A stretch of 64,000 bases of DNA, taken from positions 62,001-126,000 of the forward strand of contig NZ_LFJJ01000001.1 in NCBI RefSeq assembly GCF_001189365.1. The letters are read 5' to 3'. A program made the position numbers and the translations under genes. The stretch's first letter is position 1. The number at the start of each line of letters is the position of its first letter. The notes beneath the pieces are model-generated. The model was not told the DNA's origin. It saw nothing but the letters and a program-made list of their open reading frames with translations, and ran no database searches. The stretch is from Candidatus Burkholderia verschuerenii (lineage in GTDB: Bacteria; Pseudomonadota; Gammaproteobacteria; Burkholderiales; Burkholderiaceae). Of this stretch, positions 1 to 8,922 are shown piece after piece.

Positions 1-81
1 GAACAGGCGCTTGAGTTTCGGATGCAGCGAATCGTCGGGTGCGTCGACGGCTTCCTGTACGCGTTTCGTTGGATCGCTCAT
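1..81 (-). CDS. pqqD: PqqD, PQQ biosynthesis chaperone (N-terminal part only)
   Basis: Only the first 27 codons are inside the window; the gene runs off the left edge. PqqD binds the PqqA precursor peptide and presents it to the radical-SAM enzyme PqqE. The visible N-terminus ends in HPKLKRLF, which resembles the start of the conserved PqqD core (PKL..LFRLQ in the family). The ATG overlaps the pqqC stop as ATGA, so it is translationally coupled to pqqC, the usual pqqBCDE order. Identification rests on position as much as on sequence. Confidence 0.75.
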   Translation of the reverse strand, partial: MSDPTKRVQEAVDAPDDSLHPKLKRLF

Positions 82-824
82 GACGGAAAGGCCTTTTCGA
101 TCGAATCGAGCATGGTCCACAGAATGTCGAGTTTGAATTGCAGAATGTCGAGCGCGCGGTGTTGCTCGGTACGCGTTTTGAAGTGCGCGAGCGTCACTTC
201 AAGACCATGCTCGACATCGCGCTGCGCAAGCGATACGCGCGAGCGAAAGTAATGCAATCCTTCAGGCTCGATCCACTTGTAATGCTCGGGCCACGTCGCG
301 AGCCGGTCCTTGTGAATCTGCGGCGCGAACATTTCGGTCAGCGACGAACACACGGATTCCTGCCACGGCGCACGGCGCGCGAAATTCACGTACGCATCGA
401 CGGCGAAGCGCACGCCGGGCGTGACGAGTTTCAGCGACCAGAGATCGTCGCGCGAGAGGCCGACTGCATCGCCCAAACGCGCCCACGCTTCGATACCGCC
501 GGGCTGATCTTCATAGCCATCGTGATCGAGAATGCGCAGCACCCAGCGGCGTCGCGTGTCGCGATCGGGGCAATTGGACATCACCGCTGCATCCTTCAGC
601 GGAATGTTGATCTGATAGTAGAAGCGGTTCGCGACCCAGCCGCGAATCTGCTCCTTCGAACAGCCGCCACTGTTCATCTTCACGTTGAACGGATGATGGA
701 TGTGATAGGTCGTGCCCTTTGCGCGCAACTGTGCCTCGAATTCGTCGCGCGTCCATGCGGGACCATCGTCCTTCACTGCGGTGAAGATCGGACCCGTGCT
801 CGGGTTGATCATCGGTTCATGCAT
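78..824 (-). CDS. pqqC: Pyrroloquinoline-quinone synthase PqqC
   Basis: PqqC carries out the final step of PQQ formation: ring closure and eight-electron oxidation of AHQQ, without a metal. The 248-residue product has the family's normal length. It shows the family signatures HHPFN near residue 43, WVANRFYYQ near 64, and [13 protein letters not shown] near 100, then the substrate-pocket helix [12 protein letters not shown]. It lies 21 bp after pqqB and overlaps pqqD by 4 bp, so one operon. PQQ is the cofactor of the XoxF methanol dehydrogenase encoded at 38696. Confidence 0.97.
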   Translation of the reverse strand: MHEPMINPSTGPIFTAVKDDGPAWTRDEFEAQLRAKGTTYHIHHPFNVKMNSGGCSKEQIRGWVANRFYYQINIPLKDAAVMSNCPDRDTRRRWVLRILDHDGYEDQPGGIEAWARLGDAVGLSRDDLWSLKLVTPGVRFAVDAYVNFARRAPWQESVCSSLTEMFAPQIHKDRLATWPEHYKWIEPEGLHYFRSRVSLAQRDVEHGLEVTLAHFKTRTEQHRALDILQFKLDILWTMLDSIEKAFPS

Positions 825-845
825 CTGAACGGCTCTATGCGTGTT

Positions 846-1766
846 TCATAGTTCGAAGCTCATGCCGTCGTGCGCGACTTCGATGCCGCGCTCCGTCAAC
901 ATGCGCCGTTCGGGCCCGTCCTCGATAAGGATCGGGTTCGTGTTGTTGATATGAATGAGGACCTTGCGTTGTCCGTCGCGCGCAATCGAATCGAGCACGT
1001 CGATCATGCCGCCCGCGCCGCTTTGCGCGAGATGGCCCATGTCGCGGCCAGTCTTCTTCGTGAGGCCGAGGCGGATCATTTCGTCGTCGGTCCAGACGGT
1101 GCCATCGACGAGCAGAAGATCCGCCTCGCGCATCGCATCGAGGATATGCGGTTCGAGTTCGCCCAGGCCCGGTGCATAGAATGCGCGCTTGCCAGAAGCA
1201 TTATTCGTGAACATCAGGCCGATGTTGTCGCCCACTTCGGGCGCATGACGATGCGGCGAATACGGCGGCGCCTTGCTCGACAACGGCAACGCCTCGATGC
1301 TCACGCGCGGCAGCTCCGGCACGGAAAACGCCGCGCCATCGAGCGCGATGCGACGATGCTCCACGCCGCAGTAATGCGACAGAATCGACGTAATCGGAAA
1401 GCCCGTCGAGAGGTCTTGCCACACGGCATCGGTCGTGTAGAGCGGCAAGGGCGTGCCGCGTTCGCGCAGCATCAGGAGGCCGGTGACGTGATCGATCTGC
1501 GCATCCATCGTGACGACGGCCGCGATGCCGGTATCGCGCACGCGTCGCGCGGGTTGCAGTTCGGGGTTTGCCGCGATCTGCGCCAGAATATCGGGCGATG
1601 CGTTGACGAGCAGCCAGTCCTCGCCGTTATCGCTGACCGCAATCGACGACTGCGTGCGCGCACGCGCCGCGATGCTGCCGCGCCGCACGCCATCGCAATT
1701 GCGGCAGTTGCAGTTCCATTGCGGAAACCCGCCGCCGGCCGACGATCCGAGCACGCGTATCTTCAT
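846..1766 (-). CDS. pqqB: PqqB, PQQ biosynthesis metallo-beta-lactamase-fold protein
   Basis: About 306 residues, a metallo-beta-lactamase-fold oxygenase/hydroxylase acting on the tyrosine of the PqqA-derived precursor. The N-terminus MKIRVLGSSAGGGFPQWNC is the PqqB signature, followed by the Cys-rich NCRNCDGVRRG. I chose the ATG at 1766 rather than the GTG at 1772: GGAGG lies at the right distance from the ATG, the conserved N-terminus begins there, and it gives an ATGA overlap with the upstream cytochrome gene. Confidence 0.96.
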   Translation of the reverse strand: MKIRVLGSSAGGGFPQWNCNCRNCDGVRRGSIAARARTQSSIAVSDNGEDWLLVNASPDILAQIAANPELQPARRVRDTGIAAVVTMDAQIDHVTGLLMLRERGTPLPLYTTDAVWQDLSTGFPITSILSHYCGVEHRRIALDGAAFSVPELPRVSIEALPLSSKAPPYSPHRHAPEVGDNIGLMFTNNASGKRAFYAPGLGELEPHILDAMREADLLLVDGTVWTDDEMIRLGLTKKTGRDMGHLAQSGAGGMIDVLDSIARDGQRKVLIHINNTNPILIEDGPERRMLTERGIEVAHDGMSFEL

Positions 1767-2335
1767 GGCCACATCCTCCGCAACAGGCCGTCACGATCGA
1801 TCAGTTGATGCTTCAGCGCGCCGAGAAAGTGCAGGGCGATCATCGCGATCATCATCCATGCAAGATACTCGTGAATGATGAAGAAGATATGCCGCAGCCC
1901 TTTGTCGTCCCAACCCCATTGCGGCAACGGCAAACCCCAGAACTTCGTGCCGAACTTGTTGAACGACGAGCCGAGATAACCGGTGAGCGGCATGCCCACC
2001 ATGCCGACGTATAAAAGAGCCTGCGTGATGCTCGCGGCGGCGGCGCGTTGCCACGTCTGCATCGGTGGCAGAGGTGGCCGGCTATAAGCCAGCCGTGCCC
2101 AGATGCGAAGCAGCACCAGCAGGAAAACGGTGATGCCGAGCGACTTGTGCACGTTCACAAGCGTCGACTTGAAGGGCAGCCCGCGCGGCAGGCTGCCCAT
2201 ATAGAACCCGACGCACAGCATCGCAATGATGGCGATCGCAATGATCCAGTGCAGACCGATCAGCGGCCGCGCGAAACGTTCGTTCGCCGGGTTCGCTGCG
2301 TTGCGCGTCGCTGCGGGTGTGCGCGCTGCGCTCAT
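1763..2335 (-). CDS. Cytochrome b561 family membrane protein
   Basis: 190 residues with four hydrophobic helices (about 27-46, 64-83, 103-122 and 146-170). It has the His pattern of the bacterial cytochrome b561/YodB family: LHWIIAIAI in helix 1, VHKSLGI before helix 2, IIHEYLAW and ALHFLGALKHQLIDRDGLLRRM at the C-terminus. These proteins bind two haems b and pass electrons to or from quinones. It is coupled to pqqB by ATGA and follows fhcC by 84 bp. An electron-transfer role in methylotrophy is inference from position. Confidence 0.9.
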   Translation of the reverse strand: MSAARTPAATRNAANPANERFARPLIGLHWIIAIAIIAMLCVGFYMGSLPRGLPFKSTLVNVHKSLGITVFLLVLLRIWARLAYSRPPLPPMQTWQRAAAASITQALLYVGMVGMPLTGYLGSSFNKFGTKFWGLPLPQWGWDDKGLRHIFFIIHEYLAWMMIAMIALHFLGALKHQLIDRDGLLRRMWP

Positions 2336-2419
2336 GACTTGCCTCCTGCTCGTTTCGATTCGATCGATGGTTGCAATTGCACGATTCCCTATAAATCAAG
2401 CACTATTCTTGTCGGTGGC

Positions 2420-3241
2420 TCACGATTTGACGATCAGCAATTCCCCCCGTCCGTCCACCGCAACATCGCCGGCGTAGCGGACGGGCGGCGCGCTGCCGTC
2501 GAGCGATGCGAAGGGCGCGATCTCGCGCGCCAGCATGCGCGAGAACAGCCGCCAGAATACGTCGAAGCCGTGACCGCCTTCGGTAAAGGTCACGCCGATG
2601 CGCCCGGGCGCGTGCATCAGCAAAACTGTGCCGCGCCGCATGCCATAACCCAAGTGTGCATCGACTTGGCCGCCGATGCAGACCGTGCCCGCAACGAGTC
2701 GCGACGCCGCGAAGTCGCCCGCATTGCCCGCGACCAGCACGGTGCCGCGCCGCATGCGATCCGCGAGCCGCGCGCCTGCATTGCCGTGAATCGTCAGCGT
2801 GCCGCCCGTCATGCTTTCCATGTCACCCGGCAGCGCGCCCGCCGCGAAATCGCCTGCGTTGCCGTGAATCGTCATGCGCCCGCCGCGCATCTCGCATGCG
2901 GTGAAGCATCCCGCATCGCCGTGAATGTGCAATTCGCCGCTCGTCATATGGATGCCGGCGTAGTCGCCCGCGTTGCCGTGTATCGCCACGCTGCCCGCGT
3001 CGAGATTCGCGCCGATGCGATCAAGCCATGCCACATCGCCTTCGATGACGAGCGATGCGGTCGATGCATCGGTCTGCGCGATATCGAAGAGGTCACCGAG
3101 CGCGCAGGTTTCGCCCGCGCCTTGGAGCACGATGCGCGGCAACTCGCTCGCCGATGCCGCAGCCAGCGACGCAGGCAGCAATTTCGACCCATCGACGCAA
3201 AAGCCCGGCGTAGTTTTTACGCGCAATGTCGTGGCCTTCAT
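2420..3241 (-). CDS. fhcC: Formyltransferase/hydrolase complex subunit C (FhcC)
   Basis: 273 residues, homologous to formylmethanofuran dehydrogenase subunit C. The middle of the protein is a series of parallel beta-helix turns (GNAGDYAG, GDAGCF, GNAGDFAA, GNAGARLAD, GNAGDFAAS), the glutamate-synthase-alpha-like fold of this subunit. In bacteria Fhc transfers the formyl group from H4MPT to methanofuran and releases formate. Its ATG overlaps the fhcD stop by 4 bp. A longer in-frame reading exists upstream, but the fhcD overlap and family length favour 3241. Confidence 0.96.
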   Translation of the reverse strand: MKATTLRVKTTPGFCVDGSKLLPASLAAASASELPRIVLQGAGETCALGDLFDIAQTDASTASLVIEGDVAWLDRIGANLDAGSVAIHGNAGDYAGIHMTSGELHIHGDAGCFTACEMRGGRMTIHGNAGDFAAGALPGDMESMTGGTLTIHGNAGARLADRMRRGTVLVAGNAGDFAASRLVAGTVCIGGQVDAHLGYGMRRGTVLLMHAPGRIGVTFTEGGHGFDVFWRLFSRMLAREIAPFASLDGSAPPVRYAGDVAVDGRGELLIVKS

Positions 3242-4179
3242 GCGCGGCTCCCGTCGATGCCCGCCGCGAGTTCGTGCAGCTTGAAGTGATACGGCCCGAG
3301 CTTGCCGCCATAATTGCCCGCCGATATTCGCAGCACGCCGCCCGCGCGTCCGATCGATGTCGCCGCAGCCATGCCCGCCGTCATCGCCGCGCCGACATCG
3401 GCATCGGTGAGGCCGTCGATCACGATTTCCAGCACGCACGCGATCTCCGGCGTCAATTCGCTTTTCTTCGAAAGACCTACGAGCGTGGGGCAAAACGCAT
3501 CGTTGGTGGAGGCCGTCGCGCCCGCATACTTCGAACCGATCTTCGAACCCGAGCGCACCACGCCGCCCGGAAACGGCGTGATCACGTTCGGCAAGCGATG
3601 CATCGCGCTGACGGCGGCTTCTGCTGCATGCAATGCGCTGTCGATGTCGCGCGCGAGGAACAGCAAGTTACCGCCGCCGACCGCTTTGACCGTCGACGTG
3701 AAGTCTTCGCAGACGAACTCGCCGTCCATCACAGGCACGCGCCAATAGCGCTTGCCGTCGAGCACCTTCGATATTTGCCAGCCATCGCCGAAGAAGCGCA
3801 GGCCCGAGCCGAGCGGCGAATTGTCGGAGAGCGGCGCGCGGCTCGTCGACGGATCGATGCCGCCATACACGGCCGTGGTCGGGCACGTCAGCACGCATTG
3901 GCCGACACGTCGCGCAATTTGTTTGGCGAGTTCCTTCGACGAGATCGCGAACATCAGCACGGCGATGCCGGGTTTGCCATCGGGCGTCTCATCGCGCGTG
4001 AGTTCGCGTTCGATGCCCGCTTCGCAGCCGCAATCGATCACGGACGTCGCGAAGCCCGTCAGCGAATTCGCCGCGTGACGCGCCCATGTTGGCGTGTGCG
4101 CGGTGATGACGAGACGCGTCGCCTTCATCGGGAAGGCTTCGGCGAAGGTGTCGTCGATCTGCGTGTCGTTGATGCGCAT
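3238..4179 (-). CDS. fhcD: Formylmethanofuran:H4MPT formyltransferase (FhcD)
   Basis: 313 residues starting MRINDTQIDDTFAEAFPMKATRLVITA, the family N-terminus. It moves the formyl group between formyl-H4MPT and formylmethanofuran in the cytoplasmic formaldehyde oxidation pathway. Glycine-rich conserved blocks such as CPTTAVYGG and KIGSKY are present. The frame stays open upstream to 4872, but that stretch is antisense to fhcA codons and was discarded. It lies 5 bp after fhcA and overlaps fhcC, within fhcBADC. Confidence 0.97.
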   Translation of the reverse strand: MRINDTQIDDTFAEAFPMKATRLVITAHTPTWARHAANSLTGFATSVIDCGCEAGIERELTRDETPDGKPGIAVLMFAISSKELAKQIARRVGQCVLTCPTTAVYGGIDPSTSRAPLSDNSPLGSGLRFFGDGWQISKVLDGKRYWRVPVMDGEFVCEDFTSTVKAVGGGNLLFLARDIDSALHAAEAAVSAMHRLPNVITPFPGGVVRSGSKIGSKYAGATASTNDAFCPTLVGLSKKSELTPEIACVLEIVIDGLTDADVGAAMTAGMAAATSIGRAGGVLRISAGNYGGKLGPYHFKLHELAAGIDGSRA

Positions 4180-4184
4180 CGCCG

Positions 4185-5891
4185 TCACCTTCGATCCGTT
4201 GCGAAGCATGCGACGGGCAGCAATCGGCCGCCGTTGCAGCACGCGCAGATTTCGTTGTCGCCGATGGCGGCGTTTTCGAACTTGCTTGCGAGATTGGCTT
4301 CGGTGAAGGCGCGCACGCGCTTTTCGATCGCGCGATCGTAATCCGGCATGACGTAATGAATACCGCCAGCCGGTGTCTTGAGCAGCGTGCCGTCGCGCGC
4401 GATCAACTCGCCGTCCTTGAATACATAGGATGGCGAAGTGAACATGCGTTCGCGGTCGGCGTCTTCGCGATACACCGCGATATCCGCCGCCGCGCCAGCG
4501 CCGAGATGACCCCGATCGGTCAGCCCGAGCAAACGCGCCGGACCCGCGCGCGTGATGATCGCGATGTCGTACAGCGAGAACTCGCGCGTGATGTCGCCGA
4601 GCGCGCTGGCGGTTTTCGCATCGGCCTGCAGCTTGTCGAGTTGTTCGTCGCGGAAGGACTTGTCCATCAGCAGGCGGATCAGATGCGGATAACTCGTTAA
4701 CGGCGCGCCGTTCGGATGATCGGTCGTCATCGACACGCGCCACGGATCGTCGACGAGCAGAAAGATTTCCAGCCCGATGATCCACTGCAGCGCATTCACA
4801 TAGCTTTGTTCGCGATAGCGGAACGGCACGACGCCGCAACCCGCATCGCATTCGATATCGCCGAGCACCCACTTGCGCGGATTGGCGAGCGGCGCGTTCT
4901 TGAACTGCATCATCGTGTCGCCGGATGCGGTGACGGTTTGCCCGAAGATGATCTGGCCCACGTCGATGGTGACGTTCGGCCGCGCATTCACCGCTTCCGC
5001 GATGGCGCGCGCACCCGACGAAAACTTGCGTGGCCCTTCCGTGCCGTAGCTATGAAACTGGATATGCGTGAGGTGAATGGGCAGACCTTCGGCGGCATCC
5101 ATCGTCTTGATGGTCGATTCGATATTGCCCGGCACGCCGAGATTGCTCGAATGCACGTGCAAGGGATGCGGCACGCGCAACTCGGTGAGCGCGCGCGTCA
5201 GCGTCTTCAATACCTCGCGCGGCGTGATTCCGTAGTGAACGTGCTTCTCGTCGACATCCAGCGAGCGCTGATTGAACTTGAACGCGGAGATGCCGCCGGG
5301 ATTCACCACCTTCACGCCGAGCGCCTTGCTCGCGTTGATGGTCCATCCGACGTAATCGCGCAGATGTTCGAAATCGTCGTTTGCCGCGAGCATTTGCAGA
5401 AACAGTTCGTCGTTGCCCATCATCACGTATGCGCCGTGATCGATGATCGGCGTGTCGCCCATTTCCAGATGCGCGTGACGCGCGTTCGATGCGATCATCG
5501 CCGGTTCGAACGCGGCCGTGTAGCCCATTTCCGCGTAACGATAGCCGGTGGCGAGCGTGCCGGGCGTGCAGGTTCCGCATGAAGGCAGACGCATATAGCG
5601 GCCTTCGCTGGGACGATCGGGCACGGCGCGCGGATCGTTGCGATGATCCTCGGGCAGCAGCAGACGCGAGAGATTCGTCTTGCCGCCGCCGATATGCGAG
5701 TGCAGATCGATGCCGCCCGCCATCACGACCATGCCGCTCGCATCGAAGTCGCGTTCGGCCGCAATGTTTTCGTTACGTGCATCATCATTGGACACGATGC
5801 GGCCATCGCGTATGTAGATGTCGCGTTGCTTGCCGTCGATGCCGTTGGCCGGATCGTAGACGATGCCATTGCGCAGTCGCGTGAGGCTCAT
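4185..5891 (-). CDS. fhcA: Formyltransferase/hydrolase complex subunit A (FhcA)
   Basis: 568 residues of the amidohydrolase superfamily, homologous to FwdA/FmdA. The metal-site motif GGIDLHSHIGGGK is at about residues 59-71, and later conserved parts are HVHSSNLGVPGN, HLTHIQFHSYG and MTTDHPNGAP. It hydrolyses formylmethanofuran to formate plus methanofuran. The start overlaps the fhcB stop (ATGA). The C-terminal CACCNGG is a Cys cluster of unknown use. Confidence 0.97.
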   Translation of the reverse strand: MSLTRLRNGIVYDPANGIDGKQRDIYIRDGRIVSNDDARNENIAAERDFDASGMVVMAGGIDLHSHIGGGKTNLSRLLLPEDHRNDPRAVPDRPSEGRYMRLPSCGTCTPGTLATGYRYAEMGYTAAFEPAMIASNARHAHLEMGDTPIIDHGAYVMMGNDELFLQMLAANDDFEHLRDYVGWTINASKALGVKVVNPGGISAFKFNQRSLDVDEKHVHYGITPREVLKTLTRALTELRVPHPLHVHSSNLGVPGNIESTIKTMDAAEGLPIHLTHIQFHSYGTEGPRKFSSGARAIAEAVNARPNVTIDVGQIIFGQTVTASGDTMMQFKNAPLANPRKWVLGDIECDAGCGVVPFRYREQSYVNALQWIIGLEIFLLVDDPWRVSMTTDHPNGAPLTSYPHLIRLLMDKSFRDEQLDKLQADAKTASALGDITREFSLYDIAIITRAGPARLLGLTDRGHLGAGAAADIAVYREDADRERMFTSPSYVFKDGELIARDGTLLKTPAGGIHYVMPDYDRAIEKRVRAFTEANLASKFENAAIGDNEICACCNGGRLLPVACFATDRR

Positions 5892-7150
5892 GACGGCCTC
5901 CTGCGCGCGATCAGTTCCGTGACGACCGACGCGACGCTCGGCAGACCCGACGCGCGCGCCGCAGCCAAATGCGCCACCACCGATGAATCGACGCGAAACA
6001 CATGTCCGCCATCGTCGATGCCGGGTGTAGCGACGGGAATAAACACGGTCGGGCCCGGGCGTTTCTCGAGCCTCGTTCCTGCATGACCGAGTACGACGAC
6101 GGGCACGTTTTCATCGAGCGATGCGGGCAAAGGCTCGGGCGCGAAACTCGATACCCAAAGCAAGGCGTCGATGTCTTTTTTCGCTATCAAAGATTGCGTG
6201 CTGTAGCGATGCGCGTCGTGATCGAGCGGCATGCCGTAGGCCACGCGCGTGCGCAAGGGAAAGCCCGAAAGCCACGTCACCGATTGATTGACAGTGAGCG
6301 CGCCGTCATCGCCGCCGAGTGCGAGCGCGCCCGCGCGCACGGTACGATTGATCGCCTTGACGATGCGATGCAACGCTTCGATGGCGAGCACTGCGTGCGG
6401 TACGGGCAGTGCCGCAGGCTCGTACACGATTGCCGTGTAGTGCGCGCGTCCGATGCGTTCCGTCAGCGCGACGAGTTCCTGCGCCTGAGGCTTGCGATTG
6501 CTTTCGGCGAGCGCGGACCAGAGCGCGAGCGTATCGAACGGGTCGTCGCGATCGAGGATCGAATCGGCGGCGCCTGTGTACGCGCTGTCCTGTTTGCATC
6601 CAACGAATACGACTTCGACTTTGCGCGAGTCGCTCAGCGCGCGTTCATAGAAGCGCGGGTATCGCCGTGAGGGTTCGCATCCGAACACGACGATCAGATC
6701 GGCGCGCGAGCGCACTTCCGACAGCGTCGTAAAGAACGCGCCGCGATCCTGCATCGCGATTGTCGCGGCGGCGAGCGCATCGCCGTGAAGATGATTGAGG
6801 ATCGCGCCGTGCGTGGCGGCTAGTTCATAGAGCGCGCGTGCGCCGGCCACGTCGGTGGTCAGTCCGCCGAACAGCGGTCGACGCGCGTTCGTCAATATGT
6901 GCGCGGCTTGCGACAGCGCTTCTGGCAGGTCGGTGGCGCGTCCGTCGATCTCGGAGGTCCGGTTTGCATCGGGCGGAACCTGATAGGCAAGTGATCGCGC
7001 GAGACGCGGACAGGCGGTGTGCGGCGCTTCGAGTCGCGCGTTGGCGGTCTCGGTCAGGGAGATGTCGTCGCATAGCAGTGGGCAGAACGGACAGGTCCAG
7101 TTGTTGTTGTTTTTTGAGGGACTTTGTTCTGGGGACGGGGATGGTTGCAT
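5888..7150 (-). CDS. fhcB: Formyltransferase/hydrolase complex subunit B (FhcB)
   Basis: About 420 residues, related to the molybdopterin/tungsten subunit of formylmethanofuran dehydrogenase. The N-terminal CPFCPLLCDD motif is kept. As known for bacterial Fhc, the complex works as a hydrolase/transferase, so FhcB is probably structural. I start at the ATG at 7150; a TTG at 7168 is the alternative. The first 18 residues (Pro, Ser and a run of four Asn) look atypical and coincide with the composition skew next to the inverted-repeat element at 7221. First gene of fhcBADC. Confidence 0.94.
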   Translation of the reverse strand: MQPSPSPEQSPSKNNNNWTCPFCPLLCDDISLTETANARLEAPHTACPRLARSLAYQVPPDANRTSEIDGRATDLPEALSQAAHILTNARRPLFGGLTTDVAGARALYELAATHGAILNHLHGDALAAATIAMQDRGAFFTTLSEVRSRADLIVVFGCEPSRRYPRFYERALSDSRKVEVVFVGCKQDSAYTGAADSILDRDDPFDTLALWSALAESNRKPQAQELVALTERIGRAHYTAIVYEPAALPVPHAVLAIEALHRIVKAINRTVRAGALALGGDDGALTVNQSVTWLSGFPLRTRVAYGMPLDHDAHRYSTQSLIAKKDIDALLWVSSFAPEPLPASLDENVPVVVLGHAGTRLEKRPGPTVFIPVATPGIDDGGHVFRVDSSVVAHLAAARASGLPSVASVVTELIARRRPS

Positions 7151-7220
7151 GGTCGTGCGTTTTAGCAAGCTTTATGCCGGTTTATTTTTTTTGCGCTTCG
7201 GCTTTTGATGGTGGTTTGGG

Positions 7221-8061
7221 TTTATTCAGTAGCCGCCTCCCCGGCGGTAGGGTTACTTTCTTTGCGGCGGCAAAGAAAGTAACCAAAGAAAACCGCTTGT
7301 CCGATCCTAAGCACCTTCTTGAGCGGCCCCGGCACAGGACTTTAGACTTGGCACAGCAGTAGCGAGTGTTCTCACCGTGATTTCGGGCGCTGGTTCCCAT
7401 GCGATTGGCGCTTTCTCGCCCACCTTGGTAACGGTCCCCTTCGGCTTACTCCGGCCCGCTGCGCGGCCGGTTTAGGGACGTACAGGCAACCGGCAGATGA
7501 TTAGCGAAACGACCTCGAATGCCGCATCGGTTTCTTCGCTATTCGGCCCTACCTGGGTTGGCGTTTCGACAAAGGCTCAATTGAAGGCGTTGATCTGAGG
7601 CAGTTACGGTTGCCTGCTTTAACGCCAAGTCCTGTCTTTGGGGTTGCCCGTGCGCGACCTTCACGCCTTAAGGCGCGCTCGTGAATGAGATGGGCGCGTG
7701 CGCTTGCCTTGGCAGAAGCGCTAACCGAGGTAGGGCCGAATAACGATTAAAACGATGCCGTGTGCGAGGTCGTTTCTTTAATTGCCTGCCGGTTGCTCAT
7801 ACGTCCCTAAACCGGCCGCGCAAGCGGGCCGGAGTAAGCCGAAGGGGACCGTTACCGATGTAGGCGAGAAAGCGCGGATCGCATGGGAACCACTAGCCGA
7901 GCACACCACGAGAGCACTCGCTACTGCTGTGCCAAGTCTAAAGTCCTGTGCCGGGGCTGCTCAAGAAGGTGCTTAGGATCGGCCAGCGGCTTTCTTTGGT
8001 CACTTTCTTTGCCGCCGCAAAGAAAGTGACCCCTCCGCCGGGGAGGCGGCTACTGAATAAA
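7221..8061. repeat. Large inverted-repeat element, copy A
   Basis: An 841-bp element with two arms of about 345 bp in inverted orientation (about 7221-7565 and 7717-8061) around a 150-bp non-repeated centre. The outer ends read TTTATTCAGTA and TACTGAATAAA. Nested in the arms are smaller palindromes, notably TTACTTTCTTTGC-GGCG-GCAAAGAAAGTAA (7253-7282) and the GGCCGG-rich block near 7450. The right arm is almost identical to that of copy B. No credible gene is inside: short open frames spelling TFFAAAKKVT come from the palindrome. It lies between the end of the hisA-like gene and fhcB. Confidence 0.95.
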
Positions 8062-8214
8062 CGAACCCACCAAGAGAGGCCGAAGAAAAAAAGTGCTCCG
8101 CAGTGCAACACACTGTCACCCATGAATGTCCCAAGACTCAACACCCAACGAATAAATCTGAAAGCAAACAAAAGCCCCCAACGTGCATGGCACAAATATT
8201 GAATAAAGAGTAAA

Positions 8215-8922
8215 TCAACGGCAGATAGCCAAATCATGAATAGCGGAAGCAACAAGCCACGCGCTAGCACCAGAACGTGCCGCAAGCTGAAGGTCATGGG
8301 AATGGCGAATCCCTCCCGCGCCAATCAAGGAGCGCCCTTGTGCAAGTGAGAGAACAGCAGCAAAAAGTCCAAGATCGGGCCCATCAAAAGCCCCAACCCG
8401 ATCGAGCGACATAACGATCACCCGCGAGGGCCACCAGCCGGAATCATCGTGTGAAAGGAGCCCAAGCGAACGTCCGTGCCGATAATCGAGCGAAAGCACG
8501 GGCTCGAAACCCGCAGCCTGAGCAGAAGCGATCGCTCTCGGATCGCGCAAGGTTTCGGTGCCGAACACGGGCACAAACGCTGCACAGTCCGATGACCGCG
8601 CGACATCCGCGATCGACTCGAAAAGTGCCTTCATAGATGCGAAATCGGTGAAGCCTGCATCGAGCCAGATCGTGACACTGCTGCCGAGTGTACCGGACAA
8701 GGCAGCAAGCGCGGCGACATGCGCGCCGCGTTCGAGAATGGCGCCGAGGTCGGCGATGTAAAGCGTCGTCGAACCGGTAGCGGCAAGCAGTGCACGCGCG
8801 ACGTCGAGCGGTTCGCTCGTCGCGCACAAGGACGACTGGATCGGCCGGTAACGCGACCGCTCGCCGCGCACCGCGCGCACCGCGTGGCCGTCAAGCAGAT
8901 CGAGAACGGGTATCACCTGCAT
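8215..8922 (-). CDS. HisA/HisF-like TIM-barrel protein of the C1 cofactor cluster
   Basis: 235 residues starting MQVIPVLDLLDGHAVRAVRG, a HisA-type (beta-alpha)8 barrel N-terminus; IADLGAIL, WLDAGFTD, SLDYRHG and IGAGGIRHSHDL follow the HisA pattern. Such genes recur in H4MPT/methanofuran clusters of methylotrophs and are unlikely to serve histidine synthesis here; the substrate is unknown. Its start codon overlaps that of the divergent mfnD. The last third has T-rich third positions on its coding strand, the footprint next to copy A. The 153 bp between its stop and copy A are A+C-rich and hold no gene. Confidence 0.85.
   Translation of the reverse strand: MQVIPVLDLLDGHAVRAVRGERSRYRPIQSSLCATSEPLDVARALLAATGSTTLYIADLGAILERGAHVAALAALSGTLGSSVTIWLDAGFTDFASMKALFESIADVARSSDCAAFVPVFGTETLRDPRAIASAQAAGFEPVLSLDYRHGRSLGLLSHDDSGWWPSRVIVMSLDRVGAFDGPDLGLFAAVLSLAQGRSLIGAGGIRHSHDLQLAARSGASAWLVASAIHDLAICR

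Noticed and set aside
138-1808. Long plus-strand frames opposite pqqC and pqqB
   Set aside because: Arg-rich shadow translations typical of GC-rich antisense frames; the minus-strand genes have clear family motifs.
3238-4872. A 544-codon reading for fhcD
   Set aside because: The N-terminal 230 codons are antisense/alternate frame of fhcA; the family start is at 4179.
7182-7400. Short open frames in the repeat copies encoding peptides with TFFAAAKKVT (also near 8000, 11700, 12560, 28730, 29600, 37030)
   Set aside because: They are translations of the nested palindrome in all four repeat copies, in several frames and both strands, with no ribosome-binding site. Not genes.
7221-8061. Insertion sequence or MITE with a transposase for the inverted-repeat copies
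   Set aside because: No transposase frame, no clear target-site duplication, and arms far longer than ordinary terminal repeats.
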